Shown piece by piece: positions 15,620 to 24,227 of a stretch of 40,938 nt of DNA (position 1 is its first letter; each line of letters starts with the position of its first letter). The DNA comes from Verrucomicrobiota bacterium (GTDB lineage: Bacteria > Verrucomicrobiota > Verrucomicrobiia > Chthoniobacterales > JAFAMB01). The stretch is from the NCBI GenBank assembly GCA_019239825.1, contig JAFAZK010000266.1:1-40938 (forward strand), in the 5' to 3' direction. The translations under genes and the position numbers were made by a program. The notes under the pieces were generated by a model that did no database searches, had not been told where the DNA came from, and was given only the letters and a program-made list of their open reading frames with translations.

Positions 15620-16434
15620 GTGGCGAAAAGTGTTCGAGCGAGCCGTTGCTCTCAGTTACCGCCGTTTCGGTGGGATCTAAAACGGTCACCAGTGATGCGT
15701 AAACGCTCAGTGGTTAATATTAAATCGGCAGAAGTGTACCCGTTGCGTGTCCTAATCCAGTTGTCGCCCGGTGGCTGGCCTGGCGATTAACTAGGATTCA
15801 AACCCGACGCCAGGTACAAATTGTCATGGGGGTTGCTCATACATGATGAGGGAACAATTCGCTTAAGAGTTAACCGTATAACTATTGCCGAAGTATTTTA
15901 AGCTCACGATCAATCGTATGAACGGAGAGAATCGGATTGGTTATTGTTGATGTCTTTCGAATTATTGGTTAGTTCATGACAGATCTGGAACTCAATCCAA
16001 GGTGTACAGCTGCCGAATTGACTTTGAAGTTAATATGTTTGTCGGAGACGGCAACGAGGTCTCCTTCTCTAAAAGCGTTGGGACTTATGCCCTAACGGAT
16101 TGGGTAGTTTACCTCAGTCAGACAGCCGCAGGGGAAGACTCGATTCATATCGCGGTGGGGACCAGCTCCTCCTGCGCCGTGGCGGCGGCGCCGAGACCGA
16201 AACGAATTCCCTAGAATCAATTGCGGCCCAGGTTCTAAGGCACGAATACGGACGAGGCAGGAGCTCGTCCCTACCGCTGTCTCAAACGTCGTCATCTTTT
16301 GTCTCGAGTTCCTCGGAGGCAACGCTCACCGGCGTCGTCCGCCGTGTAGACCTTGAATCATCGATAGCGGCAGGTTGGACAATAAGAGACGAATTCCTCC
16401 GCGGCATGGTCTATTCCTCGACAATAGAAGCACA
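15620..16434. other. Gene-poor stretch between divergent genes
   Basis: About 815 bp separates the phosphotransferase gene (minus) from the cupin gene (plus). Short frames on both strands (for example 16100-16453 plus and 16092-16322 minus) have skewed composition, no known motif and no good ribosome-binding site. A stem CCTGGCG/CGCCAGG (15779-15785 and 15808-15814) encloses a sequence resembling a tRNA T-loop, but no cloverleaf can be drawn. The part nearest 15620 should hold the promoter of the phosphotransferase gene. Confidence 0.45.
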
Positions 16435-16971
16435 ATGGAAGGACAACAATTGAGCAAACCGAGCGCATACAAGAGATCGCCGGGATTAGACAATTCGACT
16501 TGGTACATGGGCAATCTCGTTAGCCAGATGGCGGGGCCTGCTGACAACGGCCGTGCTTTCGACCTCATTATCTTTAAGATGAGACGGGGCAACGAACCAC
16601 CACCCCATGTCCACGCCCGAGAAGATGAGTTCTTCTACGTTCTCGCAGGTGAAATGCAGGTGTATGTCGAGCGCCAAACCTTCGCAGTGAGGGCCGGCGA
16701 ATGCATGTTTCTACCTCGCGGAAAACCTCATGCATTTCTGGTTACATCTGAGGAGCTGGAGAATATCGCGTTAATCAGTCCTGGCGGCTTCCTTGACGCA
16801 GTTAATAAGATGAACGCCCCGGCAGAGCGGATGGAGGTGCCGACAGACCTCGATACCATAACCTACGCGAACGCGGATCTGGCGGATATCATCAAAGTGT
16901 TTGAGCGGCACGGGGTGCGATTTCTGAGCGCAAATGAGATCGGCGCGGAGATGCCGGAATATCCACGCTAA
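16435..16971 (+). CDS. Cupin domain protein
   Basis: The 178-residue protein has one clear cupin barrel. Motif 1 reads PPPHVHAREDEFFYVLAG with metal ligands H58, H60 and E65, and motif 2 reads GECMFLPRGKPHAF with H99. It resembles small quercetinase-like or sugar-binding cupins; a dioxygenase activity is possible but not shown. The longest frame begins 60 bp earlier at a TTG; the ATG at 16435 is preceded by AGAAG at a suitable distance, so I chose it. It stands alone with large gaps on both sides. The protein is probably cytoplasmic, since no signal peptide is visible. Confidence 0.82.
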   Translation: MEGQQLSKPSAYKRSPGLDNSTWYMGNLVSQMAGPADNGRAFDLIIFKMRRGNEPPPHVHAREDEFFYVLAGEMQVYVERQTFAVRAGECMFLPRGKPHAFLVTSEELENIALISPGGFLDAVNKMNAPAERMEVPTDLDTITYANADLADIIKVFERHGVRFLSANEIGAEMPEYPR

Positions 16972-16997
16972 AACTCATCTCGGACAACCACGTTATC

Positions 16998-17012
16998 CGC
17001 TGCATAGCAGCG
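16998..17012 (+). terminator. Hairpin after the cupin gene
   Basis: CGCTGC-ATA-GCAGCG forms a perfect six-base stem with a three-base loop 27 bases after the cupin stop codon. There is no following T-run, so it may only slow polymerase or protect the 3' end. Confidence 0.3.
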
Positions 17013-17992
17013 AGTGGGGAGCTTAGCTGGAAGGGGCGATTGTGGCTCTCCGCTCGTTTGTGCGGGTATCGCGTGCAGTAGAAGGGTTCGTTAGGCAGAC
17101 TTTTGAATTGAACAGAAGAGCATAAAGCGGCGTACCCGAAATCACAGTCAGCCCCGGAATTCCTCGCGGAATTGATGAATGTGCAACCTCAGTTGCACAA
17201 AGGCCACAAAGAAGGATGTCGGATTTGATTGGGTGGGTCGCCAGCGCGGAAACCCGAATCACGACGCGGTATCGGCCGCCTTGGCCTTAGGGGTGCTGTC
17301 TGCACCGCCCTTCCATAAATGAAAAGATAAGCCGAATCGTGAAGTGCTCAAAACTTCTATATTGAGTGCTATATTATTTAAGGCAAAATTTCTTTGAGAC
17401 CTTTGCTGCCTTCTGTTCAAAGCTTCTTCAGAGTCTCCTGTTTCTCGCGGCCGGTACGCACACCAGACAGCGACAAGCAATTGTAGACTTCCCCGGCTTG
17501 TGACCGTGGGCCCCGAAGCTCAACTGACTTATTTAGCTGCTTTGTCTGCGCAATTCAGAGCCGGCTGTTGGACAATTGACGAGCAATAGGTCTTGTCGGC
17601 TAGAAAGCCAGCAACCGGCGAGCAAATTCTGCCCGTGGTTCCGGTTTGCTTCGACATCGGTAGACGCAACGTGCCCGCAAAGGACATCGATTGGTGGGCT
17701 GATCGGAGAAACGTTAGTCGTCGTTGTTCACATCAAGGCGGTCGGGCATAAAGATTTTTAAGGTGGACGCGGCGCAAAAGCTCACCGCCATGAAGTACTA
17801 CCTATCGGCCGTTAAATATATTCCCGCGATCCGATCTGCCGATTTTTTGGCCTCCGGGAATAAACTCATCTGGATTCGGGTATCCCTAGTTATGCTAGGA
17901 CGCTCCGATTGCGCGAGACGATTTGTCCGGGCAGAGCTCGGGCCGTTATCGCGATTAGTTAGAGCGGGAGTCGGTTCAGGAATAGGAAATCT
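17013..17992. other. Gene-poor stretch, possible decayed sequence
   Basis: Nearly 1 kb carries only short frames without recognisable domains. A 68-codon frame from ATG 17790 ends in an ATGA overlap with the methyltransferase start and could be a small gene, but its sequence is arginine-rich and matches nothing I know. Minus-strand frames at 17023-17262 and 17259-17480 are also unrecognised. I see no repeats or RNA genes. The last bases hold a ribosome-binding site (AGGAAA) for the next gene. Confidence 0.4.
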
Positions 17993-18685
17993 ATGATAGT
18001 ACATTCTGGGACAACGTTAGCCGAGCGTTTCTTTGCAGGAAACAGCGCAACCTATGAACGTATAGCCAATTTATCCTCGCTGGGTCTCGACCAATGGTGG
18101 AAGCGTAAAATCGTCAACAAGATACCGCAAAATCCCGGTCGAATTCTCGATCAGGCATGTGGCACCGGTTTGTTGACCTTCCGGATAGCCCAACGCTTTC
18201 CTCTCTGCAGCATCGTGGGCGTGGATTTACAGGGCGAATACCTGAGGATTGCCAAACAAAAGGCACAAGCACTCCAGCTTACGACCGTCGAATTTATTCA
18301 TGGTAGAGCGGAAGATGTTGTGTTGCAGGGTGATTTTGACTGTATCGTGTCTTGTTACCTGGCCAAGTATGCTGATCTACATCTTTTAGTAAATCACGCA
18401 TACGATATGCTGCGCGAAGGAGGAACGTTGATGATGCACGAATTAACCTATCCAGCTAAACTAGCTGACGCGTTTTTTTGGCGAATTCACTTCAAAGTCT
18501 TGCAGGCCTACGGAGACTGGAAACATCCTGAGTGGAGAGTTGCACTGCGTGAACTCCCCAGGTACCTGAAGGAAACCGTCTGGGTGCATGAACTGATGGA
18601 TGCGCTAAAGGCAAACAAGTTTAGGAATATTAAGGTTGAATATCTCGCCTTTGGCGCATCAGCCATAGTTTCGGCCAGAAAGTAA
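17993..18685 (+). CDS. Class I SAM-dependent methyltransferase (UbiE-like)
   Basis: The 230-residue protein has the class I methyltransferase motif I LDQACGTGLL (52-61), the acidic residue ending strand two (VGVDLQ, D78), and later motifs HGRAEDV and FDCIVSCYLAKYADLH. The opening segment (FAGNSATYERIANL) resembles the UbiE/COQ5-like group that methylates small lipophilic or aromatic substrates. AGGAAA sits just upstream of ATG 17993. It lies alone on the plus strand, convergent with the downstream hydrolase gene, so context does not reveal its substrate. Confidence 0.85.
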   Translation: MIVHSGTTLAERFFAGNSATYERIANLSSLGLDQWWKRKIVNKIPQNPGRILDQACGTGLLTFRIAQRFPLCSIVGVDLQGEYLRIAKQKAQALQLTTVEFIHGRAEDVVLQGDFDCIVSCYLAKYADLHLLVNHAYDMLREGGTLMMHELTYPAKLADAFFWRIHFKVLQAYGDWKHPEWRVALRELPRYLKETVWVHELMDALKANKFRNIKVEYLAFGASAIVSARK

Positions 18686-18740
18686 CGAAGCCGTAAACTA
18701 GTCTGATGGCATTTTCGATGTCCTTGTCCATGATTATTTA

Positions 18741-18766
18741 AAAAGGATACGGGCTCTTTGCCTTTT
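18741..18766. terminator. Weak bidirectional hairpin between convergent genes
   Basis: AAAAGG (18741-18746) and CCTTTT (18761-18766) can pair across a 14-base loop between the convergent methyltransferase and hydrolase genes. The A-rich and T-rich flanks would suit termination in both directions, but the stem is short. Confidence 0.3.
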
Positions 18767-18857
18767 CGATACTAAACGCCCTTGCAGCTTGGTGACTGTC
18801 AGCTAAGCCGGCGCGATAATTTCAACTGCGGCAAAGCGAAGAACCTATAGACGCTCT

Positions 18858-19919
18858 TTAAATGCCAAGATGCCGGGTAAAGAACTCAGCGACAAATCTG
18901 TTCGCCTCCTTAGACTCCGGCAGGTCTGGGTTATGCCAGAACGCGTGAGGCAATGCTTCAAAAACGATTAGGCGAGCGTCAACACCTGCTCGAAGGAATG
19001 CCCGGTGTAGAATGGTGGTCGCGCTCAGTACAACGTCTCGAGTGCTGGTTATGAACAAGGTCGGAGGAAATCCGCTGAGGTCTGAGTAGAGCGGTGACAC
19101 GACCGGGTCTCTTGGGTCGGCGGAGCCGATATACTCGGTGTCTATGTCGTTCAGCCCCGCTGGATCGATCGCTTCGGATAGACCTTGTAGATCAAATAAG
19201 GCCTCAGAGTCTCCGGCCATGCTAGCGTCGCCGCCGGCGGCGAAAATTCCGAGTGCACCGGGCAAGGGCAATTTGAGCTTTCGAAGCTGCGCGGCTACTT
19301 CAGCGGTCAGTGCCGCACCGGCCGAAGTGCCATAGATGCCGATCCTGCCCGGTTGGTAACTCTTTATCAGCTCTTTATAAACCGCGACCGCATCGTCGAT
19401 CGCTGCAGGGAATTTATAGTCGGGTAACAGCCGATACAGAACGGACACAACCTTGATACCCGATAGGTTCGCGATCGGAATCGATTCGGACAACGATCCG
19501 GCGTCGAATCGGAAGCCGCCGCCATGGAGATTGATCAAAACCTTAGAAACGTTTTCTGGAGGTACTGTAATGGGAGTTATTACCCGGACAGGAATTCCTG
19601 CGATTGTGTCGGTTGCGGTCTTGACCGGATAAAGCTTTAACGAGTTCGCGCCCATTTCAGCCGCCCATGTCTCCATCGCTATGCGACGCTGTTGAAGGGT
19701 TTGTCGGGAAGGGGAATCGCGGCTGGTCTTCCTCAAATACTCCTGTGCTTCCGCACTGATGGTCCTTGGAACGGGGACTATCCGCGCTACAATGGCCGTT
19801 CCGTCAGGAGCAACTTGCACGGAAGGGGAGGGCGTCGCTTGAGAGTTTTGGGAATAGATTGGCGATGCCAGCAGCAGCAATGGAATCAGGAGCAGAATAT
19901 GGCGAAGGAGCGGAAACAT
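18858..19919 (-). CDS. Exported alpha/beta hydrolase (HSL/acetyl-hydrolase type)
   Basis: The 353-residue protein begins with a signal peptide (MFPLLRHILLLIPLLLLASPIYS). The hormone-sensitive-lipase oxyanion motif HGGGF (132-136) is followed by YRLLPDYKFPAAIDD and the nucleophile elbow GTSAGA with Ser199. Asp295 (STRDVVL) and His325 (LPHAFW) complete the triad in the expected order. It should hydrolyse a short-chain ester outside the cytoplasm. I chose ATG 19919 over the GTG at 19925. It is monocistronic and convergent with the methyltransferase gene; a 299 bp non-coding gap separates it from phoU. Confidence 0.9.
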   Translation of the reverse strand: MFPLLRHILLLIPLLLLASPIYSQNSQATPSPSVQVAPDGTAIVARIVPVPRTISAEAQEYLRKTSRDSPSRQTLQQRRIAMETWAAEMGANSLKLYPVKTATDTIAGIPVRVITPITVPPENVSKVLINLHGGGFRFDAGSLSESIPIANLSGIKVVSVLYRLLPDYKFPAAIDDAVAVYKELIKSYQPGRIGIYGTSAGAALTAEVAAQLRKLKLPLPGALGIFAAGGDASMAGDSEALFDLQGLSEAIDPAGLNDIDTEYIGSADPRDPVVSPLYSDLSGFPPTLFITSTRDVVLSATTILHRAFLRAGVDARLIVFEALPHAFWHNPDLPESKEANRFVAEFFTRHLGI

Positions 19920-20218
19920 GCCCACACTAGAGGCGCGAATTTGTGCCCGAACAAATGTAATCGGACGACTAGCATTTAGGCGTCACTCGCTTTAGGTCCA
20001 TAGCTGGGCGGGATCGGGGTTTCGTTAACACCCTCGGTAGCAAATCGGCCATAAGAACTTTGAGTCCTGCTCCTATTAGACCGGTGGCTGCGACCGTAAC
20101 CAAAGCGAGATTAACTTTTCGGCGAAAGGCAGCTTACTTAGTGGTTCTGCGCATCAAGTGAAAGACTAAAGCGAAAAAGACTCAGAACGCGATCTGAGCA
20201 GTACGGCATCGCCTCAGA

Positions 20219-20911
20219 CTAAGATTCAAGAATGGCCGTATGGGCATGCCGAATATCCGTGGCTTGGTCGCGCCAGAACGAATCCTCTCCAATATTCGTT
20301 GCATGGTCGCCGATTCGTTCAAGAGCCCGGCTGATGAAGATCAGGTCCAAGTACCCGGGCACGTTCTCCGAGTGAGTGGTAGCCCGGACCACAAGCTTTT
20401 CGCCAATATCCGTCGTGAGTGCGTCTAACTCCTTGTCCCGAGGTTTTAGGGTTCGTGCGAGTGCGCAATCACTTTCTGCAAAAGCGCGTATGCTATCGTG
20501 AAAAATCCCTAAAGCCAGCCGGTAAGGCGGCTCAAGTAAAGCGACTTCGGCCAGCGAGAACCTGCTGTTCAGACGCTTCGCTCTCCGGGCGATGGTCACG
20601 GATTGATCGCCAATCCGTTCCAGGTTTGTGCTGACTTTCATCGCGGAAACCACCTGCCTCATATCGGAGGCAACCGGATGAAATCGAACTAACAATTTAA
20701 CTCCGTCTTGGTCGACCTGCTTTTCAAGCATGTCGATCTGCTCATCTTCAGCAATTACTTGGTCGCAGATTTCGTTGTTGCGAGTTAGAAGCGCTTCGAA
20801 GGCGGTCTGAAGACTCCGGTCGGTGAGGCTAGACATCATTAGAACATCGTTCCTCACGCCATAAAGAGCAGTATCGTAGCTGCTAAGGATATGCTTTGTT
20901 TGCTCCAGCAT
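20219..20911 (-). CDS. phoU: PhoU-like phosphate regulatory protein
   Basis: The 230-residue, all-helical protein has two PhoU repeats with the metal-binding acidic motifs: EDEQIDMLEKQVDQDGVKLL with the DMRQV that follows, and in the second half FISRALERIGDHATNIGED. The first half has NLERIGDQSVTIARRAK. PhoU joins the Pst phosphate transporter to the PhoR sensor and keeps the Pho regulon off when phosphate is plentiful. No pst or phoBR genes are visible here, so this copy is detached from its usual operon. It is divergent from the ClC gene across a 215 bp gap. Confidence 0.93.
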   Translation of the reverse strand: MLEQTKHILSSYDTALYGVRNDVLMMSSLTDRSLQTAFEALLTRNNEICDQVIAEDEQIDMLEKQVDQDGVKLLVRFHPVASDMRQVVSAMKVSTNLERIGDQSVTIARRAKRLNSRFSLAEVALLEPPYRLALGIFHDSIRAFAESDCALARTLKPRDKELDALTTDIGEKLVVRATTHSENVPGYLDLIFISRALERIGDHATNIGEDSFWRDQATDIRHAHTAILES

Positions 20912-21126
20912 TTCGTTTTTTAAGTTTAATGTATTTCTGACGGCTTTACAAAACGATCCGTCGCGCTGCGCGCGATCTAACGAAGGGTGTTAGAATCTTG
21001 TTGTGCTAAATATCTTCTTTCAAGAATGGGCAGAGTTTTTCTACGCTGTAGAAGGTATCTTGAAATCGCACTCTGGTCCGCTGACGTAATTGTGAGCGAC
21101 GTAACATTATAACAGCCGGCAAGCCA

Positions 21127-22500
21127 ATGCAGGAATGGACGGACGAAGCCCAAGGAAGTTCCGCAGTGGGCCAGCCACCCACGCCGCCCCCCGGCTATCA
21201 TGGTCACGATCGCTGGCTACTTTTATTGGCAGCACTAGTCGGTGTCGTGGGAGGCTTGGCCACGGTTGCCTTTCATGAAGGAATGGCGTTTACCGAAAAT
21301 CTTGCTACCGGCCATCCCGGAAGTCTCGTGAGCGCGTCCGAGGGATTGGCGCCCTGGCGGCGCGCCATCACGCCGGCCCTAGGCGGCCTGGTAGCGGGAG
21401 CGATTCTCCTCCTGACACGGCGGGTAACCAAAGGAAAAAAACAACCTGATTACCTTGAAGCGATCGCCATCGGAGACGGCCGCCAAGATGTTCGCGGAAC
21501 CCTTTTGCGGAGTGCATCCTCACTTTGTACCATCGCATCCGGTGGCTCGATTGGCCGGGAAGGCGCCATGGTACAACTGGCTGCCGCCACCGGCTCCTGG
21601 GTTGGCCAATTGTTCCGATTCCGGGGTGATCAACTAAGGCTGCTGTTAGCCTGCGGCGCAGCTGCTGGCTTTGCATCCGCTTATGACGCTGCCATATCCG
21701 GCGCAATTTTTATTGCGGAGGTGGTCTACGGCACTCTGCTCATCCGGCGGCTAGGGCCGCTGATGGTGGCCTCGGTGACAGCCAACGTTACGGTTCATCA
21801 AGTCCTCGGCTATGAACCTGTTTACCAAATCCCCACACTCCACGTGAGTTCGCCGTGGGATTTACCGTTTTTTCTCTTGTTAGGAGGCCTGCTCGGCGCC
21901 TTGGCCCCGGTCTTTATGGGGTTGTTGGACGGAACTCGGCGTTTGATTAGCCGGCTGCCAGTTAATCTCCCGTTTAAGCTCGCTTTGGGCGGGTTGCTGG
22001 TGGGCCTAATCTCGGTCTGGCGTCCTGAAGTTTGGGGCAACGGTTACAGCGTTGTTAATGGGGTACTGCACACCCCCTGGTCGGCAATCTTAGTGCTCTG
22101 GGTTTTGATCGCCAAGGTTTTTGCGACCGCCGCGACTTCAGGTTCAGGGGCAGTGGGCGGTGTGTTTACTCCCACTATTTTCGTGGGAGCCATGCTCGGG
22201 CTTTTAGCTGGTGATTTTTTTAATTGGTGTTGGCCCGGTTCCTCATTGCCTACGGTCTACGCCGTGGTCGGAATGGGCGCCTTTCTAGCCGCCACCACCC
22301 ATGCGCCGTTAATGTCGTTTCTCATCGTGTTCGAAATGACTTTGGAATACCAGCTGGTCCCGGCGCTGATGCTGGCTTGTCTTACTGCCTACCATGTCTC
22401 CCGGGCCATCCGCAGTGAATCCATCTATCACGACGCACTCCATCGCGGGACCGCTATCGAGGAAGAATCCTGCGTCGCGCCAAGCCAGCCACCGAGTTGA
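21127..22500 (+). CDS. ClC-family chloride channel or Cl-/H+ antiporter
   Basis: The 457-residue protein has ten or more membrane helices and the ClC signatures: SGGSIGREGAMVQ (from residue 138, with the gating glutamate E145 kept, although the usual GREGP proline is alanine) and GAVGGVFTPTIFVGAMLG (341-358), which fits the GxFxPxL pore motif. There are no cytoplasmic CBS domains. The family moves chloride through the inner membrane and often helps with acid stress. It starts at ATG 21127, divergent from phoU. A fold-back repeat lies downstream, before the stress protein gene. Confidence 0.92.
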   Translation: MQEWTDEAQGSSAVGQPPTPPPGYHGHDRWLLLLAALVGVVGGLATVAFHEGMAFTENLATGHPGSLVSASEGLAPWRRAITPALGGLVAGAILLLTRRVTKGKKQPDYLEAIAIGDGRQDVRGTLLRSASSLCTIASGGSIGREGAMVQLAAATGSWVGQLFRFRGDQLRLLLACGAAAGFASAYDAAISGAIFIAEVVYGTLLIRRLGPLMVASVTANVTVHQVLGYEPVYQIPTLHVSSPWDLPFFLLLGGLLGALAPVFMGLLDGTRRLISRLPVNLPFKLALGGLLVGLISVWRPEVWGNGYSVVNGVLHTPWSAILVLWVLIAKVFATAATSGSGAVGGVFTPTIFVGAMLGLLAGDFFNWCWPGSSLPTVYAVVGMGAFLAATTHAPLMSFLIVFEMTLEYQLVPALMLACLTAYHVSRAIRSESIYHDALHRGTAIEEESCVAPSQPPS

Positions 22501-22550
22501 ACGCGAAGAGCCGAGGAATAGCCGCAAAAAGACACAAGAAGCTCAAAAAC

Positions 22551-22837
22551 AACCGCGAATGCACACGAATGTAAGGGCGCGAATGGACACTAAGAAGAAC
22601 AACCGCAGATGAACGCAGATGTACGCAGATATGGTTCGAGGCTTCGATTTCGGGCTGGTCCGTGACCACCACTAAAGCCCTTAGCGATGTCTTTCGGGCC
22701 TTGGCAACTGATCCAGTCTGAAAGCGATGGCAAAATGATCCTTGGATCATTCCTATCTGCGCATATCTGCGTTAATCTGCGGTTGTTGTTTTTCTTCGCG
22801 TTCATTCGCGTCCTTCCATTCGTGTCCATTCGCGGTT
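22551..22837. repeat. Long imperfect inverted repeat (MITE-like fold-back element)
   Basis: The left arm (22551-22635) and right arm (22752-22837) are imperfect reverse complements of about 85 bp, each built from short units: ACCGCGAATG..ACACGAATG..GCGCGAATG and AACCGCAGAT..AACGCAGAT..ACGCAGAT. The 116 bp centre ends in an eight-base palindrome AATGATCC-TT-GGATCATT (22734-22751). The element encodes nothing and sits between the ClC and stress protein genes. Single-arm relatives occur at 26029-26092 and perhaps 30229-30247. Confidence 0.85.
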
Positions 22838-22880
22838 ATTCTTCCTAACGCATTCGCTTGTACGCGGTTGAAAGGTCCCA

Positions 22881-23411
22881 ATGAGCGCGACTCCGGTAAG
22901 CCAGAAAGTCGTAGAACATCCTTCCGTGGACTCACCCAGTGAGTTGCAGCTTAAACGAATTTTGGTCCCGACCGACTTTTCCGAAAGCTCGGAACGCGCG
23001 CTGAGATACGCGGTTCGCTTAGGCGCACCGTATAAAGCGGAAGTCGTACTTCTCCACGTTTTCCATCTCAAAGAATACCTGGGGCTATTGTCCCAAAAAG
23101 AAGACATCGATTCCGAGACGGCGAATCAAGTGCTGGAAGCTTCCAAAAACGGGGCAATGGAGAAACTCGAAGACCTGGTCCGTCGCCTTGATGGCAAAGG
23201 AGTGGTGGTGCTCCCGATTCTTTTAATTGGCGTCCCGTTCGAAGAGATTGTCAGATACGCCGGCGAACGGGAGGCCGACCTGATTGTAATGCCAACCCAC
23301 GGACGAACCGGGTTGGCTCATTTTCTATTAGGGAGCACTACTGAACGCGTGATCTCGCATTCGGTTTGTCCGGTTTTAGCTATCAGAGCGCGACCGGGGG
23401 AAGGTGCCTAG
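22881..23411 (+). CDS. Universal stress protein (UspA family)
   Basis: The 176-residue protein has one Usp domain. It starts with LKRILVPTDFSESSERALRYAV, including the ATP-contacting Asp, and ends with the nucleotide motif VMPTHGRTGLAHFLLGSTTERVI in the G-2x-G-9x-G-S/T pattern, so it probably binds ATP. The first 25 residues are a short extension before the domain. AAAGG lies six bases upstream of ATG 22881. Usp proteins act in the cytoplasm under starvation, oxidative or acid stress. The fold-back repeat directly upstream probably contains or borders its promoter. Confidence 0.92.
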   Translation: MSATPVSQKVVEHPSVDSPSELQLKRILVPTDFSESSERALRYAVRLGAPYKAEVVLLHVFHLKEYLGLLSQKEDIDSETANQVLEASKNGAMEKLEDLVRRLDGKGVVVLPILLIGVPFEEIVRYAGEREADLIVMPTHGRTGLAHFLLGSTTERVISHSVCPVLAIRARPGEGA

Positions 23412-23436
23412 CTCCGTAGGAGCGAAATCTTTATAG
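23411..23436 (+). repeat. Dispersed repeat with GCTCCGTAGGAGC core
   Basis: The unit GCTCCGTAGGAGCGAAATCT followed by TTATAG begins at the stop codon of the stress protein gene. Its first 13 bases form a GCTCC-GTA-GGAGC hairpin. A partial inverted relative (GGACCTAAGGAGC) occurs near 23492-23504. Closely matching copies lie at 32145-32267. Between convergent genes it may serve as a terminator. Confidence 0.75.
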
Positions 23437-23505
23437 TTCTGATCGAATACAGCAACCCTTTCGGGACTGGCCCGATTTTAGAGCCGGTCGGGACCTAAGG
23501 AGCTA

Positions 23506-23916
23506 TTATCTCAGTCCGGTCCAGCCCGGTCCACCCCAGCCGCCCCATGTACCCCAATCCGTTTCTTCCCCGAACCCGGCGGCTTCAAGGCTTTCTTTTC
23601 TAAATTGAATCGCTGTACGAATCTGCGTGTAAGCTTGGTACTGAGTTGGACCACCTACGTAAGCCTGATTATTAGCCGCGTCGGCGAAAACGTAGTAGGT
23701 CTTCCCGTCTTTGTGGACCAACGTTAGTCTATCAGATGGGAGTGCTTTGAGTTTTCGTTCCTGCGCGGGGTTACGAGGGACGATCACTTTGAACCCGGCG
23801 GCGATTAGAAGCTCCTCTTTGTGCTGTGTCTCCCTCTGCGTCATCGTGCAGCCAACTGCCAGCGCTAAAAGCACGACGGTACCGATGAGGTTGAATCCGG
23901 CGAATATACGTTTCAT
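23506..23916 (-). CDS. Small putative lipoprotein, unknown function
   Basis: The 136-residue protein starts with a signal sequence and a lipobox-like LAVGC (Cys at about residue 23), which suggests lipid anchoring. The mature part is hydrophilic, with VHKDGKTYYVFADAANNQAYVG, and ends in a Gly/Trp-rich tail (WGTWGGWGGPGW). I do not recognise the family. The ATG at 23916 has AAGCGAAA upstream. It is convergent with the stress protein gene and followed by a gap with one terminator-like hairpin. Confidence 0.75.
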   Translation of the reverse strand: MKRIFAGFNLIGTVVLLALAVGCTMTQRETQHKEELLIAAGFKVIVPRNPAQERKLKALPSDRLTLVHKDGKTYYVFADAANNQAYVGGPTQYQAYTQIRTAIQFRKESLEAAGFGEETDWGTWGGWGGPGWTGLR

Positions 23917-24093
23917 GATTTCGCTTTTCTTCGTTAGTTATTTTGTGATCCAGAATCGGCTATGGGGGTGGGTGATAGTGATCGGATATGATCCAGTTAT
24001 GAACTGGCAAGTCGCTTCTAGACAAGCCTAGCGAGCTGCTCTACAACGCGGGCATTGGCCCATTGTAGGCTAACCGAGATCATGGAAGAACGA

Positions 24094-24129
24094 AAAAGTG
24101 GCTAGGAAACGTAAAATCTTACCACTTTT
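24094..24129 (-). terminator. Possible terminator of the exported protein gene
   Basis: AAAAGTGG (24094-24101) and CCACTTTT (24122-24129) form an eight-base perfect inverted repeat with a 20-base loop. Read on the minus strand, the second arm ends in a run of five T. It lies about 100 bases after the stop of the 24228-24944 gene. The rest of the 311 bp gap 23917-24227 holds nothing I can name. Confidence 0.35.
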
Positions 24130-24227
24130 CTAAGACCCTAGCAGATTCTGGCAAAATGCCGTCTCCCGCGGCAACAGTTTTTGAATCAAAACCCGCAGGC
24201 GGCTTGATTTGAAAATGCTCTCCTGAC

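Noticed and set aside
15779-15814. Stem CCTGGCG/CGCCAGG enclosing a TTCAAACC-like loop, reminiscent of a tRNA T-arm
   Set aside because: No acceptor, D or anticodon stem can be drawn around it, so it is not a tRNA gene.
17790-17996. 68-codon frame ending in an ATGA overlap with the methyltransferase gene
   Set aside because: Arginine-rich, unrecognised, and the overlap alone is weak evidence for a real gene.
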